A stretch of 64,000 bases of DNA from Earliella scabrosa (taxonomy: Eukaryota; Basidiomycota; Agaricomycetes; Polyporales; Polyporaceae), in NCBI GenBank assembly GCA_022605405.1, contig JABYQQ010000014.1, positions 310,001-374,000 of the forward strand, given 5' to 3'. The notes under the pieces are model-generated. The model did no database searches, was not told the origin of the DNA, and saw only the letters and a program-made list of their open reading frames with translations. A program made the translations under genes and the position numbers. The first letter of the stretch is position 1, and every line of letters begins with the position of its first letter. Below are positions 49,445 to 60,608 of the stretch, piece after piece.

Positions 49445-49478
49445 CAGCGCTTGTTAGCCCTACTCCTAGCAAGCGCTG
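49445..49478. repeat. Hairpin with 13-bp stem
   Basis: Left arm CAGCGCTTGTTAG (49445-49457), 8-nt loop, right arm CTAGCAAGCGCTG (49466-49478); one mismatch in thirteen. It stands in gene-free DNA. Confidence 0.6.
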
Positions 49479-51851
49479 GACCATGCGGTTTACGGCGGCG
49501 GTATGCACCTTTTGGGGCGGGTCTGTTCCTTTTGGGGTGCGGACGCCCCTTAGCTTCGAAGAACGGCGGGATACGGCGGGATATCCATGCGGACATCTCG
49601 GCTAGCCCGAGTTCGCACAAACCGGATGACGTATGCTTCATGGTCCATCGTCGGTGGTAGCAAGCCGGCTCTTGTGTGCCACGACGGTCTACACGCTTGG
49701 CTGGGTGAACCGACTACCGTGATGGGTTGAGAGGCGGGAATAGAAGAGCGACGCGTACCGTAATATGCCTTTTTGTGCTCCTTGTGCACTTTCTTCTCCG
49801 CTTCGTACTATCACACCGAACCTTCCTCGAGGTTATCTGACAGCGGACGGTGCGGCTAGAGAGCGCGCATCATATATCCAGGGCAATGACGACATTGGAC
49901 GTAGGCGGCTCGCAGCATGGCGGACGCGTCGGTTCTCGGAGACTTGCGCGGTGCGTTGTCATCCAGCGTTTGACGTTTGTCAACGGTTGTCGCTGTTGCT
50001 ATATGTGGCAGCGTCAGCATGTGTACCTGGAAATGTCATGGGTAAGCGGCGTAAGAAGATTACTGAGCATGCAGAGTGCGGGGTAAGACTCAACAGATAA
50101 CAGACACCCCAAAGACAATGTATCACCGTCTTGCAGTACTTCTATCAAGAGGGTGCACCCACGCATCTACTGCGTCAGTTGTAGTGAGCAATACGACTCT
50201 ATCAGTCTCACTTGTCGTAGTTCCCTTATCGACTGGTCTCTAGTGCAACAATGGGAGGCACTGTACTGGTGTTCAGCGTGCCACGAGTGTCAATGCCATG
50301 ACGGCAGAAACGGGGAGAGACAGAGCGGGTCACTCGGGTTTATTCCTCCCCCGGCCGTCAGAATACATACGTGCTCTGCTGGCACTGAGTGCTACCATCC
50401 CCGATTGCGAGAGCACGTTGGCAGCCGTGTCCGCTATCGACCGGCCGTTTGCGAGTCCATTCGCAATGCTTCTCACAGCGCCGTATCCACGGATACATAG
50501 CAGGGGAAGTCCACGTACCAGCAATATGATTATTGACGAGCGTGTCCGGCTCTTTGCAGGGTGCTGGCATATTAGACATGCGCAGATGGCCGTGAGGGTT
50601 GAGATCGGGATCCACACTGCTGGGACATCTTCTCTGACGGGTACAATGACGGCAGTGGTGTTTTCGCCGAGACTCACGCGCACGTCTCGGCCGCGCTGCT
50701 ACCTATGGTGAGCCTCCACGTTAGTACTGCGTCGCATAGTTCCGGTAAGCACGATATATCTTACCTCTCACATATAGTACGGCACTACAGTGCAACCCCG
50801 GCAACTCACTGGCTCAATACATTTCTCAATTACCCCTGCTGTGCTGCACTAGTCTCGTCGGGAACCAGGTACGCGAACTACCGGTCCTAACTTCCTCTGT
50901 GCTCTGCCAAATACTGAAAAATGTGCTGACTAGTAAGTCAGTATATTTTTGTGTAGAATGCTGACACACTATACCTGACGCTCACACGTAAAACGAACGA
51001 AATGTACACCTGCTGGGCCCTGGCCTGGTGCGATTGAACTGAAAGTGAAAGGCTACTAGTAGCCGAGGACCGAGGCATTACAGGTCCAGGCTCCCACAGT
51101 CACGTGGACGTCATATACAGACAGTTCAGGGCAGGTCGGCGTACTCCCGTCTTCCGCGCCATCTTCGAAAGTTCGCCGGTGACTTATGTAGGGCCACCTC
51201 CTCGCACTGCTATCACCAAGCTCGATCACTTCATTTGCTGTGTCCTGCCGTGTTCCAGGTGAATCAGCGTAGGCTCGTCGCTTCGGACCTTCCGAACCGC
51301 TGGATAAGTAATTGCTTAAAGCAACGACTACTGGTAGTGGAGTTACGGTCCTGATCGTGACGGAATGTTGCTCCGAGTACTCTCAGCTGCAGAGACTGGG
51401 GCCACACACTAACCATTTATACTGCTCGTCGAGCCAACGTCGCAGGGAGATTGAATGTTTACAGATAGACACACGCACTAGAACCACCCGAGACACATGG
51501 GTCTCATGGCATGATGGACGTCTCCTCGACGCAGCCCCACGAGTTCGTGCGAGTATCCGTATACCTAAGATGGAGTGCGCACGGCGCATCCAGGCTAGCC
51601 GCGTCCGAGTCCTACACGCTCCTGTACTCCCATCTCGGCCAGAACGGCAGCATCTCCCCTTGAACGGTCCACGGGGGTGTGTCCAACCACTGGAGAACTC
51701 CGGAATCTGCACTCGTCCGCTTCGAGGGTGCACCAAAGTGGTAGTTTAATCCCTAGTATATTCCTGTGTGCCTGACTGAGACAGGCTATGCGGTGAGTAT
51801 CGTGCTAGAGACGGAGGCGGATATGACTGACGTGAAGCCACGACCACGATT
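49479..51851. other. Gene-poor region without assignable feature
   Basis: Contains small tandem duplications (CTTTTGGGG at 49508-49540, ACGGCGGGAT twice at 49562-49582) but no gene, RNA or mobile element that can be supported. Confidence 0.35.
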
Positions 51852-53430
51852 TCAGGAGCGCTGGTCAAGGTGTCCGAACACCTCCGTCCGAACACCTCTC
51901 GTTGTCAAGCTGTCTCGGGGATCAACGGGATTGCGAAAGATGAGGGGCATGTGGATAGTGGACGTAGAAGCGTTGTTTGGCCGATGTAGGCGGGAGAATG
52001 ACCCCGACCCTGCTATTGAAGACTGTTTGGACTCGCCATCCACGAGCTCGAGATCTTTGCTCGTCTCTGGATGGAGGACGATCCCTTGACCACGTTCACG
52101 CCCGACATGGACATCCTGGCCCGCCATGAGGGGATGTGGTTGTTCGTTGTCCAGAAAGGGGTTGAGCGTACTGGGAGCCAGGACAGGATAGGCGATGTTG
52201 CGGGTCGCGCGATCGGGTTGCTCGAGATCAGTAGGGATGCCGGAGGAGAATATCGTGCTTGAGTGAAGAGGGGAGGCCGTCCTTGAGCTCTTGCGTTCTT
52301 CCACTTGGTCGTGGAACTCTGTGTTAGGATTAGGGGTGAGCTCAAGTCCAGACCTGGACGCCGTCGGGCTTACGGGGTGAGGACTCACCATCATGCTCAT
52401 CCACGCGCCGCATACGAGTCGATCTGACCCAATGGACTAGGCCGCAAGCGACTATAGTCAGCAGGACGAGCGCGGCTACGCTTGCGCTGACGATTCCTGC
52501 GCTGATCTGACTCCGACGAGGCATTTCTGCGCTGGCTGGCTCTGGTATCGCGTTGAGGGATGAAGGCCCTGGCGAAGGGACAGTGGGATCTGATATGCTG
52601 GACGTGGTGGGCGTGTTCGTCCAATCTGATACACTGGAAGTGGCGGGCGTGCTCGTGAACTCCGACGATGAGAGCGGGTCAAGAGGGTGATAGGAGACAG
52701 CTGCGGACGACGGAAGGGAATTGGATGCTGCTGAAGAGGTGACGTAGACCGAAGTGACCGTTGTCCGTTTGTTGGAGGTGGTAACGGTAGGCTGATGGCC
52801 CGGTGGGTCTGAATGCGCGGATGTCGAAGAAGATACACGACTCGTGCTGGGCCCACCGTCTAAGATGGTAAGGCAGCTCCAATTTGAGCTCGGTTGTATC
52901 GCGAGACGCTCACTGACGTTGTTGTGCACTCGTAGCCCTATGCTGTCCTGGACCCAAAGCCTTACGGGCGTACCGGCGGCGAAGGAGGACGTCCAAAGGT
53001 AGTAGTTGTCGTCTATGTCAAAGGTGTAGCTGGTATTGCCTGGATGGAGAGCGCTGTAGACGCTGAACGTGAAGGGCGGCGTTCCTCCGGTCCATTTGGT
53101 GATGAATGGTATGCATTGGTAGGGCTGCCACCCCTCGTTCGATAGGATCTCGAATGCGTCGCGCGCTGAGTGCACTGAACGCGCACTGTGAGCTGTCGAC
53201 GACGTGATGAGGCACAGTAAGAGCAGCAAAGTGAAAGTGCTCGGTGCAGCCTGCGGCGCGGAGCAGGTACCTGACGGGTTAATGCGGTCAACATGAGCTC
53301 ACCTAAGGCGTGAAGATACCCGCTCACCGGTATCTGCGTTACATAGCCCTTTCCTCCTGACAACGGACGGAGCCCCTCCTCTGCATGTCCAGGGTGTGCG
53401 AGCGTTGTATGCCCATATCGGCTGCTTCAT
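51852..53430 (-). CDS. Single-pass (type I) membrane protein
   Basis: Predicted surface protein. A hydrophobic signal sequence (TFTLLLLLCLITSSTAHS, about 53250-53195) is followed by an ectodomain with FEILSNEGWQPYQCIPFITKWTGGTPPFTFSVY and a second Cys near SNWSCL, a form seen in basidiomycete surface proteins. A Ser/Thr-rich stalk (EFTSTPATSSVSDWTNTPTTSSIS) leads to one TM helix (ISAGIVSASVAALVLLTIVACGLVHW) with a basic RSTRMRR stop-transfer. One intron (52320-52388, CTAACACAG acceptor) joins the tail EFHDQVEERKSS to the end GHLDQRS at 51852. The 5' end is uncertain. The long frame has no ATG; a small exon starting MKQPIWAYNAR at 53430, joined by an intron ending near 53276, fits in phase. 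Function unknown, perhaps wall or stress sensing. Confidence 0.6.
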
Positions 53431-55101
53431 GTTGCCGGTATCTGGTTCACTGAGCAGCTGAGCTCGGCTTCGAGGGGGAGGGAGTGAAGATGAGGACTCT
53501 GACTGGGACGGGTGTACTTACATAATCTGGGAATAGGAGGTATCACGACTCTGCGAATGCCAGTCACTGGTATGTACATCGGAATCTGTCAAGATATGTC
53601 GCTTACCGGATGTTCTATCGCCAAATCCGATGGTAGCTGTCGAAATTGTCAACAGCGAGCTATCATTCCCATATGCGAACCATTGTGCGCCAGTTCGGTG
53701 TGAGTGATGAACGAGAAATTGGAAGCTGAGCAGTTTTTTCTGTGGTGACCATGCGAGAGTCCGTTCCAATCTACCTTCGGGTGGCGCATGTCTGGTGGAC
53801 TGTAACTGTTGAAATCAATAGAGCGTGATGGCATTATGCATACCATAAGCTAGATGTGATCGGTATCTCAGGTCTTTTTCAATCGATTCGCAACAACGTG
53901 TATAATTAACTATCCATACCTCCGTGACTTGCTTCGAGGCCCTCCATGATGCTCAACTAGTCAAAGGAACTTTGTCGACGCTCGATGGATAGGTCGGGGT
54001 GGTCTTGCACCGTCCATCAATGATGAGAACAAGTCAGGACGTAGTAACGAGTATGCAGATATGTTATCTCTCACCGTGGCGCGCTGCTCCTGCTAGTGCC
54101 TCCTCGTGCATCATGACCGGTAAGTAAGTATAGTAGCTGTAGCTACACGTACCAAAGCTCGAGGGTTGAAGCTTGTTGAAAGTTCCAAGCTGTCGACGTG
54201 CGCCTATTCCACGTGTATGCCATGTGCAACTTAGGGCAGGTCTCTCGGTATGCCCGGACCGGGGGATGACGACGAGGTCGAGCGTGACTCGAGATGGTCG
54301 AACACGGTCAAACTTGTTCTCCGTTCTCACCTTGCTCTCACCTGACGCATCTCTCTCGACATGCTCTCTCGCCGCTCTGCTCTCTGCAGTACTTGGACAG
54401 TACTAGTGACTATGTCTTCCGGTTGTTCCGCCGTACGCCAGGAGCCTGTAGTGATACCGACTGCTCAAGTCCTTGTGCCCGGCATATATTAGTCTGGGAC
54501 TCAAGCGATGATCCTGCACTCGTGAGTCTTCTGGTTGGATAGTCGGAGCGCATCGCCGGTGCACATTACTCTAGTCCTGCGTCAGTTCGTTGGTGTCGTG
54601 GTGATCCCTTCCTGAATCGAGAACGCCATGGCCGTGGGAGGCCTCTCTGCTTCATCGCTGTGCTGGACCTGAGAGTCATGTGAAGCTGACTGACATGAAC
54701 CAGCATGGACATGGGCTCGAACTCCTGATCCATCACTTAAAGGAAGAGCAGAAGGGGAAGAGACGGGTGCATCCACGCTCGGAGGCGTCTGCCCTGTGTT
54801 CGGCGGATCACAAGCGGCAGGAGAAGTGCAACCCGTGCCCAGTCTCTTCTGGACGGGACCTCAATCTGTCGCGCTGTTAGACCCTGTGCTCTCTCTTCTG
54901 AGCTTCTGGTGGTCTCTCCGGGTGCTCATGCGTCGTCGTCGCTCCGCTTCCTCATGCCTCGCCTCGCCGTTATTCGTTGCTATTTATGAGGTGCGTTGCG
55001 TCTGCGGCATTCGTTCATTCGCGTTCGTCTACATCTAGCAAGTCCACGATCGTGTTCATCTCCTCGCTGCCTTGAGCCCCACTACCCCGCAGACGTTGAC
55101 G
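53431..55101. other. Intergenic without convincing gene
   Basis: About 1.7 kb. Short frames at 53512-53846 and 54680-55038 lack family features. A TATTTATG motif at 54981-54988 may be the TATA box of the esterase gene, 114 bases from its start. Confidence 0.4.
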
Positions 55102-56498
55102 ATGAAGGTCTTCTCCCTCGTCTCCTTTGCTACTGCCCTGTCTGTGGTGCACGGAGCTTTACTTGCTGACCCGAGACGTCTAGCACGTCAGGACAGTAAC
55201 AACGGCATCCATCTCGCAGTCTCTCCCACCTGCGGCTCTTTGTCTGGGAACACTGCAGACGTGAACGCTGGCATCGACCTCAAGCGAGCCAAGACGATCG
55301 TCGCGTTCGGCGTGAGTACCTCTCCGCGACTCGCAGATCTTGCGCGAAGCCGTCTTAGGCTCACACTACGTATCGGATAGGACTCGTACACCGATGGAGG
55401 CAGACAGGATGGCGGACCACTTGCTCCTGCAGTCGTCGCGCCGCCTGATCCCGAAGCTGGAGGACGCTCGACGGACGGGAAGGTCTGGATCGAGGACATC
55501 GCGGATGACGTTGGCGCGACAATCATGGACTATGCGGTACGTCTCTCGTCTCGTCCCTCTCCATCGCCCATTCCGACCTCTATCCATATCTGTGCAGCAA
55601 TCCGGCGCGTGCACAGACCTGAGTCTCTGGCCGAGCGCGATCAAGAAGGTCGACTTTGTGGGCCAGAGTGCGTGCTCCCCATATCTGATTTCGCAACACC
55701 CTAACACATGCACCCCTTACAGTGAAGACATTTCTTGCCCAAGCGAACGAGCTCGACCCCGCAACGACATTGTACGCGATCTTCTTCGGAATCAAGTGAG
55801 TCGCCACCTTCCACGTACACCCCACGCTCTGATGGTCTGCCATCCACGATCGACGCATACAGCGACTTTGAGAACTCCAAGAGTATGTCTCGTCTCTGTT
55901 GGGATCCCAAATGGTACCTGTATTAAAACCGCACTTAGCTGACGGCGAAGCGAACCTCCAAGCCGCCGCCCAAGTCATCCTCTCCCAAATCCGTACCCTC
56001 GCGAGCCCACCAACGAACGCGCGCTCCTTCCTCGTCACGGACGTCTACGGGCGTGGCACGCACACGCCCGCGGGCGACGCGTTCGTCCAGACCGTCTTCT
56101 CTGGGCTGCACGACCTCCACCTCGGCACCAACTCGACCGGGCAGGGGGAAGCAGAGGGGGAGGGCCCGAAGCTGGACGTCGCGTTCGTGCAGTTCAGCAG
56201 GATCTGGGACGGCGTGCTCGGGGAGGACCCGGGGTTCGAGGCGTTTGGGTACGTGAGCACGGATGCGTGCATCGTGAATTGCTCGGTGGAGCTGTGCACG
56301 ACTGAGGGGATGTGCGAGGATCCGGAACATTTCTTTTATTACATTCCGGGGTGAGTCGTCGCTCGCCTGTGTTGCTGTGGAGGGTGTGTGGGGTTGGGAC
56401 TGATGGAAGGACGCGCATACAGTCACCCGTCGAAGGAGGGGATGCGGATTATGGCGGACTATATGGAGGAGGTGCTCGAGCGGTGCGTTACGGGTTGA
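55102..56498 (+). CDS. Secreted GDSL/SGNH esterase, CE16-type
   Basis: GDSL-family hydrolase resembling carbohydrate esterase family 16 acetylesterases, which remove acetyl groups from plant cell-wall sugars. Signal peptide MKVFSLVSFATALSVVHGALL; then the nucleophile block FGDSYTDGG, whose Gly and Asp codons meet at an intron near 55311-55380, QSGACT (block II) and FFGIND (block III, Asn also formed across an intron) and, near the end, DPEHFFYYIPGHPSKEGMRIM, with the presumed catalytic Asp/His. A middle region has RSFLVTDVYGRGTHTPAGDAF and four Cys near ACIVNCSVELCTTEGMC. About seven introns; final residues ERCVTG. Every block of the SGNH set is present, so it looks active. Length about 340 residues fits the family. 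Confidence 0.85.
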
Positions 56499-57438
56499 GG
56501 GCGGGCCCGTGTCGGTCAGGACGTTGTGTATGTTGTCCACTCTATCTGCGCGCGCGATCCCGCTGATGATGAATACCTTCTTTGTGTACAGAACACCGTG
56601 CATGAGTATAAAGGTGCAACGGCCTCGCTGCGTTGCGAATAACATCCACCGATGACGAATGCTCGCCATGCCGAGCTGCTCAACGGTCCTCATTTGCGAC
56701 CGTCTACGAAAACGAAGGGTGCGACTCTGCGAGCTGCACCAACGAGATCTCTTGTAGCTTCAGGGTTGCGATGCAGCGAGCGGTGAGTCTGTGGGTTTCC
56801 ATAACTTCGATTCTCCCGCCATAGTCTTCGATCCTCAGTGAATGACCGTTTACAGAACGGTCATTGTCGTGATCTAATCTCATCGCCTGCCAGGGAGGCG
56901 TGTGCGGCTGTACATCCTCGAAATATCGTTTGCGGTCGCTCGTGGAGGTGCACGAGTTCAGAAGGTGGGAGCGTTGGTCTATTAGTGAATGCAATCGGGA
57001 TGGATTGAGGTGTGTGCGTCCCCCGTGGCTGTCTGTCGCGGTTCTGTGCCTAGATGCTGTACGTGTCGGTTGGTCATGCATTTCGTAGTCTGACACCTTG
57101 CTCCGTGTGGACTCCCGCAGAGACAGAGATGGGCCAATCCCGCAGATACCTGTCTGCTGACACCTCTAGCGGGCACACTCGGACCTGCTACACTTCGAAG
57201 AAGTCCCGTTTTGGGTTGAGTTTACGCAGAAGAGCCAAGAATAGACAATCGACGTGCGACAATGATCCTCCTCCAGCTACGGGGTGATGTGATGGTGTCG
57301 TTGATACCATCCCACCGGTAGGCCCAGTGGGCGAACGAGACTCATTAGTACTCGCAGCTTCAGCCTTGGACCTCTGGCTGCGCGCTGCCGCAGTGCTCCA
57401 ACCTCCCCGGTCCCACGACGCCAGCCCATCCACCTGAT
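56499..57438. other. Intergenic between esterase and seven-TM gene
   Basis: About 900 bases with no supported gene. Short frames on both strands lack domain features. Confidence 0.45.
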
Positions 57439-58910
57439 ATGCTTCCACCCAACGCATGGCTCATAGGGTTTTGGCTACAACTTCTTGCAACCGGTACGCC
57501 TACGCTTGTCCTGTGGACCAGCGAGGATCATACGCTCGACTCATCTGGCCCGCAGGCGCATATTGCAGCTATATCCCGCAATGCGTGTCCATTCTTCTCG
57601 CCAGGATCCGCGAGGGCTCAAGGTGGCTGCCGGGGGTGTGTGCGGTCTTCTTCGTGATCACGATGACAGTCAGTTACCTACCCTGAACCTCATCGCTGTT
57701 CTGCGCGCTGATCATCTGCGATTTGATCAAGGTGCTCGGTGCGGATATTGCGCTCGCATACCAAGCTCATGCCGTGCGCGGGATCGATGAGTTCCCGGAC
57801 CCCTTTGCGGTATATGCGAACATAGCATCGGTGCCGTCGTTGATCAAGGGAGGAGGCCTCGTTGGAAGCGCACTGTTATCTGACTGCGTCATGGTACGTT
57901 AACCGAGCTGGTGCACAGATCCCCCTTGCTGAACTTCAAGCGCTGCTGACATAGGTGTATCGGACCTTCGTTGTCTGGGAGCTCCGTGCTGTTGTCATTA
58001 TTGTGCCTGTACTGCTGCTCCTCGTCGACGTAGGTATGTATGTCCCTGGGAACATATTCTTATCCGCATGGCGCTGAGGGTTGCGTTATTCTATTCCGCT
58101 ATCATAGGACTCGGTGTCTTGTCAGCATGGACGCTGTTTCACACTGGGATCTTGGTTACTCCCATCACTTCAGACGTCGTCCTCCGAGCGCGATACTTTG
58201 CCATGTTGACACTCGCAGTCAACGTGATATGCGCAGGTGAGAGCCACCGATTATGGTTATTCCTTCTACTCGAATGGTAGGACGTCGCTCATTGGGTCCT
58301 CAGGACTGATTTGTTGGAAGATTCGGCATGTAAACTCCCAGGTGCGGTTCTCCGGCATGCGAGATGGCGCGCTCTCGCGTGCATTTGAGGTTATCATTCA
58401 GACTGGTACGTACATTGTCTGCTGTCCTTTGTTCGCTGCACATCTCGAGTCTCGGCCGCAGCTCATGATGCGTCTACCGCTAGCGGCCTTGTATTGTTTG
58501 TATCTACTCGTGTTCATCATCACCAACATCGCGCATTCCAACATTTTCTTTGCCTTGATAAATGCGGTACGTCCGTATATCTTGGCCCCATACGATTGCC
58601 GCCCCCGCTGACTCCCGTAAAGTTACCCCCGATCACGGCACTCGTGTTCACGATGCTCTTGGTGCGCATCAGTCAGTCCAGGCATGGAGAATCGCCGACC
58701 ACGATCACCTGGCACTCCATCCGATTTCGGAGTCACGCTCAGACTGGCGAGGGGAATACCACCGTGGCGCACATCGATCTCGAGCGTGTCGTAATCCCAG
58801 TCTTGCCTTCCGCTGGTCCTGCCGGAATTGATACATGCGAAGATGGCTTGTCAAGGGGGAATAGAGATGGTTCGGATAAGGCCAGTTTGACGAATGTAGG
58901 AGGAGGTTAG
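57439..58910 (+). CDS. Seven-TM receptor-like membrane protein
   Basis: Basidiomycete multi-pass integral membrane protein of an uncharacterised receptor-like family. Exons read: MLPPNAWLIGFWLQLLATG (TM1), GAYCSYIPQCVSILL..WLPGVCAVFFVITMT (TM2), VLGADIALAYQAHAVRG..ASVPSLIKGGGLVGSALLSDCVM (TM3), VYRTFVVWELRAVVIIVPVLLLLVDV (TM4), GLGVLSAWTLFHTG..RARYFAMLTLAVNVICA (TM5), then GLICWKIRHVNSQ..GALSRAFEVIIQTGTYIVCC (TM6), PLAALYCLYLLVFIITNIAHSNIFFALINA and LPPITALVFTMLLVRISQS (last TM). Segment counting is by eye. VYRTFVVW and the PPI.A.VF end are typical of this family. The hydrophilic tail ends SLTNVGGG. All introns join in frame (for example 57494-57555 and 57669-57731). Ligand and signalling partner unknown. 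Confidence 0.75.
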
Positions 58911-59147
58911 TGCTTTGTGGTGCGTCATCATCTAGATGTGATCCGACCGTGGGTCGCTGACTTTCTTATATGTCTACTAGAACCGTACACCGGCATGACT
59001 GCGTAAGGGTTACTAGTACGGTGAGACACACTGTATACCTGAAAGCAGGATGGTTCATCTCGGATGTCTCCTGCGCCCCGCAGCCCTGTGCCATGGCAAT
59101 CAGTCAGTGGAAGTACGTGTGCACAAGTGCTCTACTCAGGATTGAGC
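58911..59147. other. Short convergent intergenic region
   Basis: Holds the 3' flank of the seven-TM gene. The part 58911-58975 is also present in decayed form at about 60125-60195. Confidence 0.5.
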
Positions 59148-59747
59148 TCACTCCGAGTCATCATCGCCTTCCTCCGAGTCGTAGTCCTCCTCCGTCAGCG
59201 CCATATACGCGGTGAATTCCGGGTCTTGAGGAGGATACGCGAAAAGTCCCGCTTCGTGGCCTTCTTCTCTGTCGAGGTACCAACGCGGCTCCCCGAAGAC
59301 GTCTTTGATTCCATCGAGTACCGTCTCCACTGGTGGGTATCTCTCGGGCCAGCACCGTGCCACCTTGTCCGATTCATTGCCGACTGGATCGGTAGCGAAC
59401 CGTAACGATAGGAGTGGCTGAATGAACAGGATCTGCTGCAGCACGGGCATTCCATCCCATGCCGTGGTGATTTCGGGCAGGAAGAAGCTATTATCAATGC
59501 CAGAAAGTTGCTCGAATAGGCCGAAGACCCAGAGAGATATCGACATGACTCTCTCTCTGTCCGCCTGTGTGATCTCCCCCAAGTTCTTGTCGCTGAGGTC
59601 TTCCGGCAGGGTGTCCACCGTCATGGTGCAGTTGCGTAGGAGTGTAGGGTTTCCTCTACATTTCCTTGCGATTGCGCACTTGTCTTTAGATCCGATAGGG
59701 ATGCCATAGTGCCAGAGGAGAAATCCTTTGTGTGTTTGCACGGGCAT
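59148..59747 (-). CDS. Hypothetical acidic protein, single exon
   Basis: A 199-residue intronless frame with a true ATG at 59747 and a TGA at 59148. It begins MPVQTHKGFLLWHYGIPIG and ends with an acidic tail EEDYDSEEGDDDSE. Composition is mixed and looks protein-like, with no TM helix or signal peptide and no domain I recognise. The middle (SLWVFGLFEQLSGIDNSFFLPEI) may form amphipathic helices. It lies between the seven-TM gene and its decayed 3' copy, on the opposite strand. It may be a lineage-specific gene; function unknown. Confidence 0.5.
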   Translation of the reverse strand: MPVQTHKGFLLWHYGIPIGSKDKCAIARKCRGNPTLLRNCTMTVDTLPEDLSDKNLGEITQADRERVMSISLWVFGLFEQLSGIDNSFFLPEITTAWDGMPVLQQILFIQPLLSLRFATDPVGNESDKVARCWPERYPPVETVLDGIKDVFGEPRWYLDREEGHEAGLFAYPPQDPEFTAYMALTEEDYDSEEGDDDSE

Positions 59748-59984
59748 GGGGTGGAAATACGTGGGGTATGTTGCGAAAGGTGGGAAGTGAGCATGAGACG
59801 GATCCTATGACTGAGTATATATATTGACTCCGTCCCGACGGCACGTGTATGTCTGGAGGCAGACCATCGGGCACGACTGGTGACATGTTGGGGGCTCCCG
59901 GCCTACTGGCAGTCGTATCCGACGGAGAGCTCCTGGTGTTGACTGTTCTGGCCGAAAGTGGTGCGTGAATACGTTTTACCCTTG

Positions 59985-60195
59985 CTCGCGGCCCTTGATG
60001 TTCACGATACCGATAGCAAATATAGACTCGGAGACTCATCTGCCACAATTATGCACATCAATCTCGAAGTTAGTTCAAACTAGTAATGCAAAGATTGCTC
60101 GGATAAGGGCAGTTTGACGAACATGGGAGAAGGAACTGTTTGGTTCGTCATATTGGCATGACAATAGATCGATGTTATCCGTGGTGTGTTGACAA
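59985..60195 (+). pseudogene. 3' remnant of a second seven-TM gene copy
   Basis: Aligns with the 3' end and flank of the gene at 57439-58910. Shared blocks include GTTCACGAT, CGGAG.CTCA, GCACATC.ATCTCGA, TCGGATAAGG.CAGTTTGACGA and GT.TGGTGCGTCAT-like sequence; the match continues past the stop codon. Reading frame is broken and the upstream exons are absent, so it is a decayed duplicate. Confidence 0.6.
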
Positions 60196-60608
60196 TTGCG
60201 ATGTGAACCCATGTCTGAGAGTCGGAAAAGTCCTCTCCATGTTAACTTGGCTGATGATCTCAGGGTGTTACATCGGCTGTTTTATAATCACTGGGTTGGT
60301 GTTGGCACTCGCACATGCTGCTCTTACATGCTGATACGTTGCTAGTGTGCCTCAGGTTGCGTGCCAATTGCCCACGAAAGTATCTGACTTCCGAATGACT
60401 GTGATAAAAGTTTACGTACACTATCTTGTTCGGACATTCGTGGCAGATATAATCATATCATCCATGCTTCGTGCTTCTGCACGTTGGCCTTTTATATGCT
60501 GCTGGCAAAGGACTCGGGCCTATGGCTCGATTCTACTCCGACACCCTTACCCCGTAGCTGCTGCTCCCTACGATTGGCTCCGAGGTTCCAGCTATTGTCT
60601 GTCTCGCA
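60196..60608. other. Upstream region of stalk-repeat membrane protein
   Basis: About 400 bases. Missing 5' exons of the next gene, such as a signal peptide, may lie here but I could not identify them. A hydrophobic frame (MLTWLMISGCYIGCFIITGLVLALAHAAL, 60238-60330) is the only candidate. Confidence 0.35.

Noticed and set aside
52013..52345. Alternative frame for the tail of the membrane protein at 51852-53430
   Set aside because: The CTAACACAG acceptor at 52320 leads in phase into the other, more hydrophilic frame with a typical cytosolic tail.
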